Shown in pieces: positions 33,844 to 42,627 of a stretch of DNA of 64,000 nucleotides (the stretch's first letter is position 1; every line of letters begins with the position of its first letter). A program made the translations under genes and the position numbers. Origin of the DNA: Fibrobacter sp. UWH6 (GTDB taxonomy: Bacteria > Fibrobacterota > Fibrobacteria > Fibrobacterales > Fibrobacteraceae); NCBI RefSeq assembly GCF_900142465.1, contig NZ_FRAX01000016.1, positions 1-64,000 of the forward strand, in the 5' to 3' direction. A model generated the notes under the pieces. The model saw nothing but the letters and a program-made list of their open reading frames with translations. It made no database searches and was not told where the DNA came from.

Positions 33844-34656
33844 ATGGAATTCATTAAATTTTTAACAAGAACGGTGGCGATTTCTTTGATTATCGCCCTG
33901 TCCGCATGCAGTGACGACTCCCTCCTCGATGTGCCCGACGAAGAATCCTCCGAGAAAAAATTCGATACCTTCTACGACCTGAATGACTGTACCGACGAAA
34001 ATGCTGGCGAAATCGCCTACGTAATCAGCGAAGACGCCTACTATGTCTGCTCCGACAAGTGGTACCGCGAACACCGCGACACCAAATCCAGTTCCTCCAC
34101 GTCCAAGGAATCTAGCAGTTCCGTAGAATACATCGAGGAGCCCGAAGAAATTTCCTCCAGCAGCAACGACGAACCCGAGGAGCCGCCCTGCAGTTCCGCA
34201 GCCGAACCCGAAGAAGCATCTTCCAGCAGCATCGCCTACTACCTAGAGACAGCCAAGGAGCTGTACCTGACCATGACTTCCTACGAGCAGGTATCCAAGA
34301 ACTGGGACGGCTTCGATGGCGCAGGCGACCCCCAATTCAGCTTTTCCATCAAAACCTACGCAGACGGAATCCAAGGCGCAATCCTGTCCATCAACAAGCT
34401 CCTCAGTCTCGACGACAAACGCAGTTGGAGCGGAAGCAAAACAGCCTCCGTTACAATACCCAAGGGAATCGATTCCCTGGTCATCTGCGCAAAGGTCCTC
34501 GATATCGACGTCAACTACCACGACGACTATTCCTCCGGCAACTGCGCCTCCCAGGGACAAATCGGCTACCTGGAAAACTACGAAGAAATCTCGCAGTCCG
34601 ATGCCAAGGGCAAAGACTATAGGCTCTACTGGGAATGGTTCCTGACCGAGGAATAA
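33844..34656 (+). CDS. Ser-rich-linker lipoprotein, unknown function
   Basis: A 270-residue lipoprotein: signal with lipobox LSAC (Cys 22), an acidic segment, a two-Cys module (LNDCTDENAGEIAYV...YYVCSDKWYRE) shared in style with other Fibrobacter lipoproteins, Ser/Glu/Pro linkers (about 80-135) and a C-terminal domain of about 135 residues with two Cys and many aromatics. No known domain is recognised. Its stop abuts the start of the metzincin-type lipoprotein gene (34656/34657), so the two products may work together. A ribosome site AAGGAG lies upstream. Confidence 0.75.
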   Translation: MEFIKFLTRTVAISLIIALSACSDDSLLDVPDEESSEKKFDTFYDLNDCTDENAGEIAYVISEDAYYVCSDKWYREHRDTKSSSSTSKESSSSVEYIEEPEEISSSSNDEPEEPPCSSAAEPEEASSSSIAYYLETAKELYLTMTSYEQVSKNWDGFDGAGDPQFSFSIKTYADGIQGAILSINKLLSLDDKRSWSGSKTASVTIPKGIDSLVICAKVLDIDVNYHDDYSSGNCASQGQIGYLENYEEISQSDAKGKDYRLYWEWFLTEE

Positions 34657-36117
34657 ATGTTTCACAAAATCCTTAAGGTCATAGTCCCCCTCAGCCTCCT
34701 CCTTTTGCAAGCCTGTTCCGACAACTCCGACATATCCTCCACGGAACAGGAAAACACGAACGCAGGAACCACGGAATCCTCAAAGACCTACTTCACCGAT
34801 GAAGGTTACGAAATTGGCCAGTGTCAACCCGTCTTTTACGGCCTTAAGATTTTCGTTCCCGAAGAAAACGCCTTCTACATTTGCGCCAATAATAACCGCT
34901 GGATAAAAGTCCGCGTAAACGACGACTACGAGGAACCTGCATCCAGTTCAAGCACCTGGGTCGAAGAGTTCCCCGTTGATTCCGTCCACATCATTATCGA
35001 CACCCTTCCCTACAGCAGTTCATCGGCAGTTTGCGATCTGTACTGGAATTCAGACTACGACGATTACATATACGCATACCCCAACGACAAGGCCAATAAC
35101 GATTCCGCCTCCCACAGGCTTGCAGACGGAGGAGTTTTCCTGAACATTCTCCAGGGCGGGAGCTATTCCGTACGGTTCCAGAAGGGATCGGACACTATCG
35201 CCCCGGAACTAAGCCTTTATCATTATTCGACCTACACCACAACGATCCAGGCGCAGGATTCCATCGATTACTGGTACTTCCCCATTAATGCGGAAAACCT
35301 GAAATCAAGCGATTTCTATAAAACAAGATTACACAACAAGGACTGCTCATTTTATAAGGAACCGACAAAAGGGTTCCTCTTTGAAGGCTCCGGAAAGTAC
35401 TCCAGCCACTTCAACATAAACCTGATCGTTATCGGCAAGTACATGGGCACATCGGACAAGGCAAGCGAAACCACGCTGGCCGAAACCATCAAGGCCCGCA
35501 TGAACGAAGCCCTTAACAACGGAGGAGTATTCGTTGACAAAATCACCGTACTCCACGCCCATGAACACGAGTTACACGGCCAAATGTTCCCCGAAGATAG
35601 CGCCTACGTCCTCCCCTACGGTCGAGTATTCGCCAACTACAGCCTGCTGGAAAAGTGGAACGGCCACGAAAATGCCCTAAACCTGATGCTAGGCTACTAC
35701 ATAGACCGGCCGAACATTCTCGGTTTTGCCCCTAGATTCGGAGGGCACCTAGACGCCTCAATCCCCAACTACTCCTACGTGGTACTGGGAACCCACAACC
35801 GCGTCACGGGCAAGCCAACGGCACAAAGCTCAAACGACATTGCCGAGACAGCCGTTCACGAGGCGGGGCACTTCCTGGGACTGCGCCATACATCCTCTTC
35901 CAAGAACGACATGGAAGGAGACCTGGACAAGTCCAACGTCGAAGACGGCCTAGAAGACACCCCCTACTGCGCCAAGGTGAATACCAGCGAAAACATAGAC
36001 AACTGCCCCGACCGCCGCAACATCATATTCCCATACAGCTCAGACAAGACAGAACGCACCTACTCCGGGGAGCAGGTGGAACAAATCAGAAAGAACCTGA
36101 CGCTGATGGTGCACTAG
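34657..36117 (+). CDS. Metzincin-type zinc metalloprotease lipoprotein
   Basis: A 486-residue lipoprotein with lipobox LQAC (Cys 20), a two-Cys recognition module (GQCQPVFYGLKI...FYICANNNRWIKV), a Ser linker, a beta-rich middle (about 125-260) and a C-terminal catalytic domain. HEAGHFLGLRH matches the metzincin zinc-binding consensus HExxHxxGxxH exactly. The expected Met-turn is not evident: the corresponding stretch reads NIIFPYSS. The protein is translationally linked to the preceding lipoprotein. The location is inferred to be the outer surface, and the substrate is unknown. Confidence 0.82.
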   Translation: MFHKILKVIVPLSLLLLQACSDNSDISSTEQENTNAGTTESSKTYFTDEGYEIGQCQPVFYGLKIFVPEENAFYICANNNRWIKVRVNDDYEEPASSSSTWVEEFPVDSVHIIIDTLPYSSSSAVCDLYWNSDYDDYIYAYPNDKANNDSASHRLADGGVFLNILQGGSYSVRFQKGSDTIAPELSLYHYSTYTTTIQAQDSIDYWYFPINAENLKSSDFYKTRLHNKDCSFYKEPTKGFLFEGSGKYSSHFNINLIVIGKYMGTSDKASETTLAETIKARMNEALNNGGVFVDKITVLHAHEHELHGQMFPEDSAYVLPYGRVFANYSLLEKWNGHENALNLMLGYYIDRPNILGFAPRFGGHLDASIPNYSYVVLGTHNRVTGKPTAQSSNDIAETAVHEAGHFLGLRHTSSSKNDMEGDLDKSNVEDGLEDTPYCAKVNTSENIDNCPDRRNIIFPYSSDKTERTYSGEQVEQIRKNLTLMVH

Positions 36118-36145
36118 AAAGGAGCAACAAAAGCCCTTCCAGCCG

Positions 36146-37972
36146 TTAACGGAAACGGCCAAACAGTGAAGCGAAAAAGCCCTTCTTCGATGGTTCTTCC
36201 CTGGAAGGTGAATATTTGTCCTTAGCCAGAGGTTTCTTCTCAAAAGTCAAATCCACATCTTCACCCTTCCAGAAAGCCAACATTTTCTTTTGGACTTCGG
36301 AGCAGAAACGTTCATTTTCCTGATAGGACAACAGAACCTGCTTTGCCTGGTCAATCTGATTTTCGATTTCGTAAACCTGAGGGGCAAAGGTCTGGAAGAA
36401 TATCGATTCATCATTCAGCTGCAGATAGATATCCTTGAAGGCATCCTGAATTCCCTGCTTCAAGTTAAGCTGAGCCTTTCTAAACTTTTCTTCGTTGGCC
36501 TTATTCATGATAATGCCAGCCACATCGGCAACAAGCGAAACGGCCGCACCAACCACGGGCAATGTCTTTCCGGCAAAATTAGCCAACTTTACAGCGCCCC
36601 AGGGTTTAAACTTGATGGCAATGCCAACCTTTCCCAGAAGGTCGCGGCCTGCGAAAATCATGGCCTTGTCAATGCCATCAGCCTTCTTAAGCAGACGGGC
36701 ACCTCCCTTGACCAAACCCAGAGCTGCATCGATATTCTTGGATCCCACATCCAAGTCCGCCTGAATTTTTTGACAGGTTGTAGAGACAATTCCTTCAAAA
36801 TGATCTTTCAGAATATCCTGGATGTTGCCTTCCAGCTTGTAGGCAGATCCAGAACCAATTTCATCATCCACGACACTTTGCAATGTATCGGGAGTGGAAC
36901 TATCAATCTTCGAAACGATTCGACGTTCAAGGGCCAAGAGTTCTTCACGACAAGGGCGAATTTCACGCTTCAAGTCCGTGCAAGCATTATTCAGGTCTCT
37001 TTCCAGGACTTCCACAGTATTCTTGGTTTCGGGAATGACAGCCTGATTCAATTCACGCTGTTCATAGTCCAGGGCCTGCAAATTCACCTTGGATTCTTCA
37101 ATGATAGCCGTGAGTGCCGTATCCTGAATCAGCTTCTGGGGAAGGATTTCCTTAACCACGGAATTGACCATATCCCTAAGATTCTGCATTCTGGAATACT
37201 TCTCGTACTGTTCTCTCTTTTCTGGAGTCAGCCAGTAATTCTTGCGGCCGGCACCATTATCCTGCAAGCCCTTTCCTTCGGGATCCGAGGAAATGCACAC
37301 GATGTTCAGATTCTTGATTTTACCACTATTAGCATCCAATCCGCAGAATCTAGAGACATTTTCTACTAGGAAGTTCTTCTTATGCACTTCCTTGGCAGCA
37401 AAATCATCAGGATCCGTATAGTCGCAAACATCATCCATGCGGTTAATGACAAAGATGGTATTGTCGAACTTTTTCAGCTTGTTCATTAACCAAGCTACAG
37501 TCTCCTTGTGACTATCCTTCAAGGGATTGGTTGCTGCCACGATGTACAAAATCACATGGGCTTCCGAAATATAATTCTCCGTCACGCTGGAGAACTTCTG
37601 GCCAAACAGACCCGGCGTATCCACGAACACACAGGGAGGCACATCGGCATCGATATTCTGGGGAGCGTATTCAATCACTTCATCCGAAGATTCCTCTTCG
37701 GCAATTTTCATATTGCTATCTGCATGGCCCAGGAACCCTGCCACCGTACTGGTCTTGCCATCAGAAAAGGCACCCACCAGGGCAATCTTCAACTTGCCAG
37801 ACTGAATGCTGGCTTTTAAGGCTTCTACCTTGTCCATGGATTTCTGGAACGACACCTTCAATTCATCGTTCAGAGTTTTTTCTTTAGCCTGCTTAAGCAA
37901 ATCGGAGAACTGGTCCAACTTGCCCATGAACTTTAAGGTTTCTGCAGAAAAAGCATTTTCATTTGTAGACAT
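36146..37972 (-). CDS. LeoA-like bacterial dynamin-family GTPase
   Basis: A 608-residue GTPase. G1 is GAFSDGKTST (about residues 67-76), G3 FVDTPGLFG, and the G4-like motif is INRMDD in place of NKxD. The remainder is helical with a hydrophobic Gly/Ala-rich segment (FAGKTLPVVGAAVSLVADVAGIIM, about 480-505), the place of the membrane paddle in bacterial dynamin-like proteins. It lies third in an operon, 2 bases after the stop of the 991-residue membrane GTPase subunit, whose last codons supply its ribosome site (AAGGTGG). LeoA of enterotoxigenic E. coli promotes toxin or vesicle release and is encoded with LeoB and LeoC. The exact role here is unknown. Confidence 0.75.
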   Translation of the reverse strand: MSTNENAFSAETLKFMGKLDQFSDLLKQAKEKTLNDELKVSFQKSMDKVEALKASIQSGKLKIALVGAFSDGKTSTVAGFLGHADSNMKIAEEESSDEVIEYAPQNIDADVPPCVFVDTPGLFGQKFSSVTENYISEAHVILYIVAATNPLKDSHKETVAWLMNKLKKFDNTIFVINRMDDVCDYTDPDDFAAKEVHKKNFLVENVSRFCGLDANSGKIKNLNIVCISSDPEGKGLQDNGAGRKNYWLTPEKREQYEKYSRMQNLRDMVNSVVKEILPQKLIQDTALTAIIEESKVNLQALDYEQRELNQAVIPETKNTVEVLERDLNNACTDLKREIRPCREELLALERRIVSKIDSSTPDTLQSVVDDEIGSGSAYKLEGNIQDILKDHFEGIVSTTCQKIQADLDVGSKNIDAALGLVKGGARLLKKADGIDKAMIFAGRDLLGKVGIAIKFKPWGAVKLANFAGKTLPVVGAAVSLVADVAGIIMNKANEEKFRKAQLNLKQGIQDAFKDIYLQLNDESIFFQTFAPQVYEIENQIDQAKQVLLSYQENERFCSEVQKKMLAFWKGEDVDLTFEKKPLAKDKYSPSREEPSKKGFFASLFGRFR

Positions 37973-37974
37973 AG

Positions 37975-40950
37975 CTAAGCCACCTTGATTTGATTGATAT
38001 TCTTTTGGATTTCCTCTGTAATCAGAAGCATCTTCTTTTCCAGAGACTGAACGAGTTCATAGGATTTAATTGCAGATTCAATCTGATACTTGGCATCAGC
38101 AATATTGGCGTCTAGGCACGAAGCAAGACTTTCAGCATGGCTATTAATCTTGCCGGACATTTCGTACCAGGCATCGCGAGCAGAATCTTCAACGGCGTCG
38201 GCCGCCTTTTTCTTGCACTTACGAATCTTGGATGCATCCGATTCAAAGAAACTGAAGATTGAAACCAGCACGCCAACAACAGCACCAACAATACCGCCGA
38301 CAATATTTCCAATCACCGGGAACGCCGTTCCAATGGCAATACCGGACATCACATAGCCACCGATCGTAAACGCCACATTGCCAAGGGTTCCCATGTTAAA
38401 GGAGTCCACAGAAATAGAAGGCAATTCCATAGAAAGGTTGCCAATGTCCAGTTTCATGCCACGAACATATTCGTCTGTATAGGACTGCACTCTGGCAGAG
38501 AAATCATTGATGGCCTCTTCCATGGCCTTGGAAACACGATTCTGGAATCGAACCTGTAAATCAGATTTGTGATTATTCATGGTGTATTCCAGCTCATCAT
38601 CAACGATTTTCTTATTCCGTTCAATATGAGGATAGATGATTCCTTCTAGAACATCAATCCGGTAGAAATCAAAGACTGCATTTTGGGCGGCACTGGGCAA
38701 GTTTCGCTTAATTCTATAAGCGGCCTGTTCCAGATTCGAGATATAGCTGCCGGCTCTCTGATTGACCTGGCTCCTAAAATTGTCAATGACATTCTTTTGA
38801 TTTCTAATGGTTGCGATATACTCTGATTCCAGAGTACTCTTCAATCTCACCAGGGCAGCCTTCTTAATGCGGCTGGGAGCGCTTTCGCAATTATGGATAA
38901 TATAATTTCTCAAGTCGGCTAAACGGCTCACCTGCAAAAGTTCCATTTCGGTTGCGCGACTCAAGAAAGAACTCTGCTGCCTGCGTAAGGTCTTCAGGGA
39001 ATCACAGACCGCTTCGTTATCCTGGTGGAGCATGGGATTTTCAAAAGTAGTCACCCCCTGGTTCATGGCCAAGGCGCACAAGCCCGGGAGCACAGCAACG
39101 CCAAACGTATTCTTGTAAAGATTGTTCTTCACCACACAGCGAAGTTTTTCTTCGATATTCACATTGTTCTTGGCGGCCTTACTTACCTTTTCGGTAATAT
39201 CCTTAACGTAGTTATCGCCTTCATATTCCTTTTGCGGTTGCAGCGGGATATTATGGATGCCAATGACTTCGGTTACGTTCTTTCTTAGATAATCGTTCAC
39301 CTTAGCCAAGGTACTTTCTTCTAGGCCCTTGGATTCACGAGCCACATAGCAAACCAGGTGAGCCTTACCCAAGGCACGGCTAATAATATCCTTGAAGTAT
39401 TCTTCCTTTCCTTCAATACCCGGAATATCTACCAACTGGGCAGCTTCCCCATTGATATTCAGGGAATAGGTCTTGTAATCCTTGGTAAAGTCCTGGCTAC
39501 CGTTACCAATAATGGCACCATCGACCTGAAAATACTTTACAGTGGTACGCAATCGGTTCAATTCGATCAATTCGATCAAGTTATCAATAACACGTTCCTG
39601 TTTTGTGGGGAACAAGGATTTTTTGATTTTCGAAGCCTTAAGCAGGCTCAAAATACCAGGTCTTTCGTCTGTAGATTCAGCCAAGTCGTTGGATGCGGTT
39701 TCAGCCTTGGCGGTCTCAACAGTCTTGGCTGTTTCGGTCCTGGCAGTCTTAGGAGTTTTTGCTGCAACTTTTTCGGCTTTTGCTGCCAGGGGCTCATTCT
39801 TTGAAGCCTTGGGCTGCTGATGGACAGCAATCGAATCGGAAGCCAACCAGCGGAACAAACCCTTGACTAAACGGCCTAAGGCCGCAAGGCACTTCATCAA
39901 GAAATAGAATGAAGTGAATAAAATTCCAAAGTACACCAGGAGGCAGGCGTAAACACTATTTATAGACAAGGAGGAATTCAAAGTTTCTGTCAAATAGGTA
40001 TCCAATCCGCCCTTAAAGACTAGGGAAACACAATGGACCGCTTGGGTGACTGCCCCCATGCAATCGTAAATTCCAAAATCAAGTGGTTCCTTGGGCATAT
40101 TGAAGAATACCACACCCAAAAAACAGGAACTGGCCCAAAGCAAACCGACAAAGGTAAGCATGGTAGAAACCGTTGTTGCCAGGAAGATTCTGCCATCGGA
40201 CAAGGCGCAACTTACTTGACTCAAACCAAGAAGAATAGCGATGACAGCAATAACTGCAAAACCGATGCCAAAATACCATGCACCCAAGACATAAGCGAAC
40301 AAGGACAAAAACATGGTGATTGCGGTCAGCATGGGATAAAACGGAGTCCATCCAAATTGATCACTAGGAGTAGGCTTTTCTACAACCGCTTTCTTGAACA
40401 CCCTGGCAATAAGAGCAAGCCACTTCCTCTTAATCATGCACATCATACAAATAATGGACATCATCGAGAAGAAGGCGTAAAAAAGGTAGGCGGCAGCAAT
40501 GCAAACTAAGGAAGCCCTAACGACAGACACATCAGCCCCTTCAGCAGCATTCTGAACAAAAGCTTCTAGCCCTGTCGTTGTCCAGCTATGTAGAGCCATC
40601 AAGAATTTGCGGAAAACCCCTACAAAGCCATCTGTGCCAAAGTTTACCATGGTATCCAGCTTTTGCTGATTCACGACAACATTGGTGCAGAACACTCCAG
40701 CTACAAAAACAACCCCTGACGAAATCAGCGTATGAATAAGAGCCGACAGGGTATAAAGCTTGGACTCATAGGCGCCGGCGCAGAAAATTGCCCCCACCAA
40801 GGCGCAAACGACAGCCACGGCTGCCACAATGTAGGCAACGACTGGGTAACCACTTCCGCACACAGCCATGGAAATAAGGAACAAGGCGGCAGTGCCCCAT
40901 GCCCCTTGAGCTTCCATACGAAGCTCTTCTTTTTTTTCTTCATTAGCCAT
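37975..40950 (-). CDS. Large membrane dynamin-like subunit lacking a P-loop (LeoB/C-like)
   Basis: A 991-residue protein. The N-terminal 350 residues contain about seven transmembrane helices. An Ala/Lys/Thr-rich linker (about 375-430) follows, then a G-domain fragment: YKTYSLNINGEAAQLVDIPGIEG holds the switch and G3 (DIPG), and EVIGIHNIPL sits where G4 belongs, but no GxxxxGKS motif precedes it. The rest is long helices with a C-terminal hydrophobic Gly-rich hairpin (GNIVGGIVGAVVGVLVSIFSFF), typical of dynamin membrane paddles. The missing P-loop is in the preceding gene product; the two genes overlap as TAATG. Start 40950 was chosen for that coupling. Confidence 0.7.
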   Translation of the reverse strand: MANEEKKEELRMEAQGAWGTAALFLISMAVCGSGYPVVAYIVAAVAVVCALVGAIFCAGAYESKLYTLSALIHTLISSGVVFVAGVFCTNVVVNQQKLDTMVNFGTDGFVGVFRKFLMALHSWTTTGLEAFVQNAAEGADVSVVRASLVCIAAAYLFYAFFSMMSIICMMCMIKRKWLALIARVFKKAVVEKPTPSDQFGWTPFYPMLTAITMFLSLFAYVLGAWYFGIGFAVIAVIAILLGLSQVSCALSDGRIFLATTVSTMLTFVGLLWASSCFLGVVFFNMPKEPLDFGIYDCMGAVTQAVHCVSLVFKGGLDTYLTETLNSSLSINSVYACLLVYFGILFTSFYFLMKCLAALGRLVKGLFRWLASDSIAVHQQPKASKNEPLAAKAEKVAAKTPKTARTETAKTVETAKAETASNDLAESTDERPGILSLLKASKIKKSLFPTKQERVIDNLIELIELNRLRTTVKYFQVDGAIIGNGSQDFTKDYKTYSLNINGEAAQLVDIPGIEGKEEYFKDIISRALGKAHLVCYVARESKGLEESTLAKVNDYLRKNVTEVIGIHNIPLQPQKEYEGDNYVKDITEKVSKAAKNNVNIEEKLRCVVKNNLYKNTFGVAVLPGLCALAMNQGVTTFENPMLHQDNEAVCDSLKTLRRQQSSFLSRATEMELLQVSRLADLRNYIIHNCESAPSRIKKAALVRLKSTLESEYIATIRNQKNVIDNFRSQVNQRAGSYISNLEQAAYRIKRNLPSAAQNAVFDFYRIDVLEGIIYPHIERNKKIVDDELEYTMNNHKSDLQVRFQNRVSKAMEEAINDFSARVQSYTDEYVRGMKLDIGNLSMELPSISVDSFNMGTLGNVAFTIGGYVMSGIAIGTAFPVIGNIVGGIVGAVVGVLVSIFSFFESDASKIRKCKKKAADAVEDSARDAWYEMSGKINSHAESLASCLDANIADAKYQIESAIKSYELVQSLEKKMLLITEEIQKNINQIKVA

Positions 40951-41444
40951 TACATGCCCCCTACGACAAAGCCAGCAGCAAAACCAGCGACCAAAGTCAC
41001 CACAGGGATCACATAGGACATGACACTTCTCTTGCACCCCGCCTTAATATTATTCAGGTCTCTTACAAGGGTATCGCAGCGTTTCTGGAAATCCTTCTCG
41101 ATCGAAGCCATGTCGGCTCCATTCTGTTCCATCTGCTTTCGGCGGGATTCTTCGTCAAACAGGATTCGTAGAGATTCAATAATGGTACTCTTACCGGCAC
41201 CAGTCTGGCCAAAAAAGGCAATGGAGAACTTGTCAAATTCGGAATTGCGTTCCAATTCCTCCACCAAGTCCTTAAAATGTTCTTTTTGTTTTTCTAGATC
41301 ATCAATGAAAACACCCACTTTTTCCTGAAGTTTTTCATCGTTTTGAGCATTCACGGCCTTCAGTTCATTCAATATCTGATCAGCGGAATCTGTGACCTGG
41401 GTATAGACATTCTTTACTTCTTCTCTAGTGTTCGTAGTCGACAT
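40950..41444 (-). CDS. P-loop half of a split dynamin-like GTPase, membrane-anchored
   Basis: A 164-residue protein: N-terminal coiled coil (about 10-70), then IAFFGQTGAGKSTIIESLRIL (G1/Walker A, about 76-95), a second helical stretch, and a C-terminal transmembrane helix (SYVIPVVTLVAGFAAGFVVGG). No G2, G3 or G4 motif follows; the chain ends after the membrane helix. With the next gene product, which has G3 but no P-loop, it can make one complete G domain. It is first in the operon, with the ribosome site GAGGA 5 bases before the ATG at 41444; a possible upstream ATG at 41456 lacks one. Confidence 0.72.
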   Translation of the reverse strand: MSTTNTREEVKNVYTQVTDSADQILNELKAVNAQNDEKLQEKVGVFIDDLEKQKEHFKDLVEELERNSEFDKFSIAFFGQTGAGKSTIIESLRILFDEESRRKQMEQNGADMASIEKDFQKRCDTLVRDLNNIKAGCKRSVMSYVIPVVTLVAGFAAGFVVGGM

Positions 41445-41812
41445 GGGCGTCCTCAAAAATGTAATAATATTGGGAAATGTAATCTTTTTTACACATTTAC
41501 GTTTCCTTTCTTACAATATTGTGAACTTTTTGTGAGCATTATCATTCCAATTTGGGATATTTTCCTCAAGCGACTGGAACTTATTTTGCCTTTTTGGGAA
41601 AAATGCTCGCCAACTTTTCCACGAAGTTCCACCATAGGGTGAAAATTTGCCCTCTTTTTCACTCACTTTTCCCCACAAAATGGGCATTTTGCGTTAAAAC
41701 CGGCCATTTTCACTCACTTCGGGAAACTTTTTTCAAAAAAAATGTCGTTTTCACAACACTTCGGGGGGCGTTTTTTGCATTTTAGGCGAGTAGGGTTAAA
41801 AAAGGAGTTCAA
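41445..41812. promoter_or_regulatory. Divergent intergenic region between the dynamin operon and the helical-protein gene
   Basis: A 368-base AT-rich gap. Seen in it: a 10-bp palindrome ACAATATTGT (41513-41522); an inverted pair TGGAACTT (41575-41582) and AAGTTCCA (41614-41621), the same 8-mer that is repeated in the WYL-gene promoter 6 kb away; two copies of TTTTTCACTCACTT-like sequence (about 41656 and 41707); and the ribosome site AAAGGAG before 41813. No exact TAnnTTTG element is found for either direction (TACATTTC is the closest on the minus strand). No gene is seen. Confidence 0.5.
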
Positions 41813-42547
41813 ATGAAGTCAATCATCAAGATCAAGTTTCACGACATGCGGAACCTCGAGTTTAGAGGTGTCCAGTATCAATTACTCCAGATGGCGCAGG
41901 ACATCAAGACTCCGGGAGCATCTTCCTTCATAGAGGATTTCAGAAGTTCATTTCAGGAAATGTGCCAACACTTTGATTCCGGGCTGCAGGATTCCCCCGA
42001 CCGCATCGTCCACAACATCCACGAGGAGCGATCCTCCTTTTATTACCGGTGTCGCGCCGTGGCCAAGGCGGCCGCCAGCCATCCCAACCCCACAGCACGT
42101 GAAGCCGGGCAGAAGTTGTGGAGCATTTTCCAGAAATTCCCCTCCAGCGCACGGATAAACCAGCTTCAAGCCTACGGTATGATCGGACGTTTGGTGAACA
42201 ATGCCCGTTCTATCGGGGAAGACGCCCTGGAGTGTTGCGGTTGCAAGGTTTGGATCGACGAGCTGGACCGAATTAACCAGAGTTTCCTGCAGGCAGACGC
42301 CGAGCGAAACTATGCACGAGGCCATCGGGAGTTGAAGCAGAGCCTCCACCTGCGGGATCGATGCACCGAGGCATTCGACCTGATCGCCACATTCGCCAAG
42401 TTCCAGGCCGCCCAGGGGGATATTTCCTGCGCCCGTTTCATCGATTCCGCCAACGCCATGCTAAAGGACAAGAAGATGCACATGGCCCAGCGCAGGAGCA
42501 GCAAGGGAAACTCCTCCGAAATCAAGTACTTGCCAGTTGTGATCTAG
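41813..42547 (+). CDS. Helical protein of unknown function (DUF6261-like appearance)
   Basis: A 244-residue, mostly alpha-helical, cytosolic protein without signal or membrane segment. The beginning (IKIKFHDMRNLEFRGVQYQLL) and the overall length recall the DUF6261 group common in Bacteroidetes, but I cannot confirm membership. It has basic and Cys-containing stretches (ALECCGCKVWIDEL) and no enzymatic motif. It has a good ribosome site (AAGGAG) and stands between the dynamin operon (divergent) and the GLUG-repeat gene (same strand, about 80 bases away). Confidence 0.5.
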   Translation: MKSIIKIKFHDMRNLEFRGVQYQLLQMAQDIKTPGASSFIEDFRSSFQEMCQHFDSGLQDSPDRIVHNIHEERSSFYYRCRAVAKAAASHPNPTAREAGQKLWSIFQKFPSSARINQLQAYGMIGRLVNNARSIGEDALECCGCKVWIDELDRINQSFLQADAERNYARGHRELKQSLHLRDRCTEAFDLIATFAKFQAAQGDISCARFIDSANAMLKDKKMHMAQRRSSKGNSSEIKYLPVVI

Positions 42548-42595
42548 GAATCCCGCTACTTGACGGGTTTTACGCATCAGATGTATATTTTACAA

Positions 42596-42603
42596 TACAT
42601 TTG
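42596..42603 (+). promoter_or_regulatory. TAnnTTTG -7 element of the GLUG-repeat gene
   Basis: TACATTTG, 24 bases upstream of the GTG at 42628. It shows that transcription begins after the preceding gene and rules out the longer in-frame extension back to 42361. Confidence 0.6.
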
Positions 42604-42627
42604 GGTTTTACGTTTTACCCCAAGGGT

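Noticed and set aside
40950-41444. A frameshift joining the two dynamin-like genes into one
   Set aside because: The first product ends in its own membrane helix, and the second starts with its own ATG in a TAATG overlap, and both termini look natural. A true gene split is the better reading.
42361-42627. N-terminal extension of the GLUG protein
   Set aside because: The extension overlaps the helical-protein gene, has atypical Arg/Gln-rich composition and lies upstream of the TACATTTG promoter element; a signal peptide begins at 42628.
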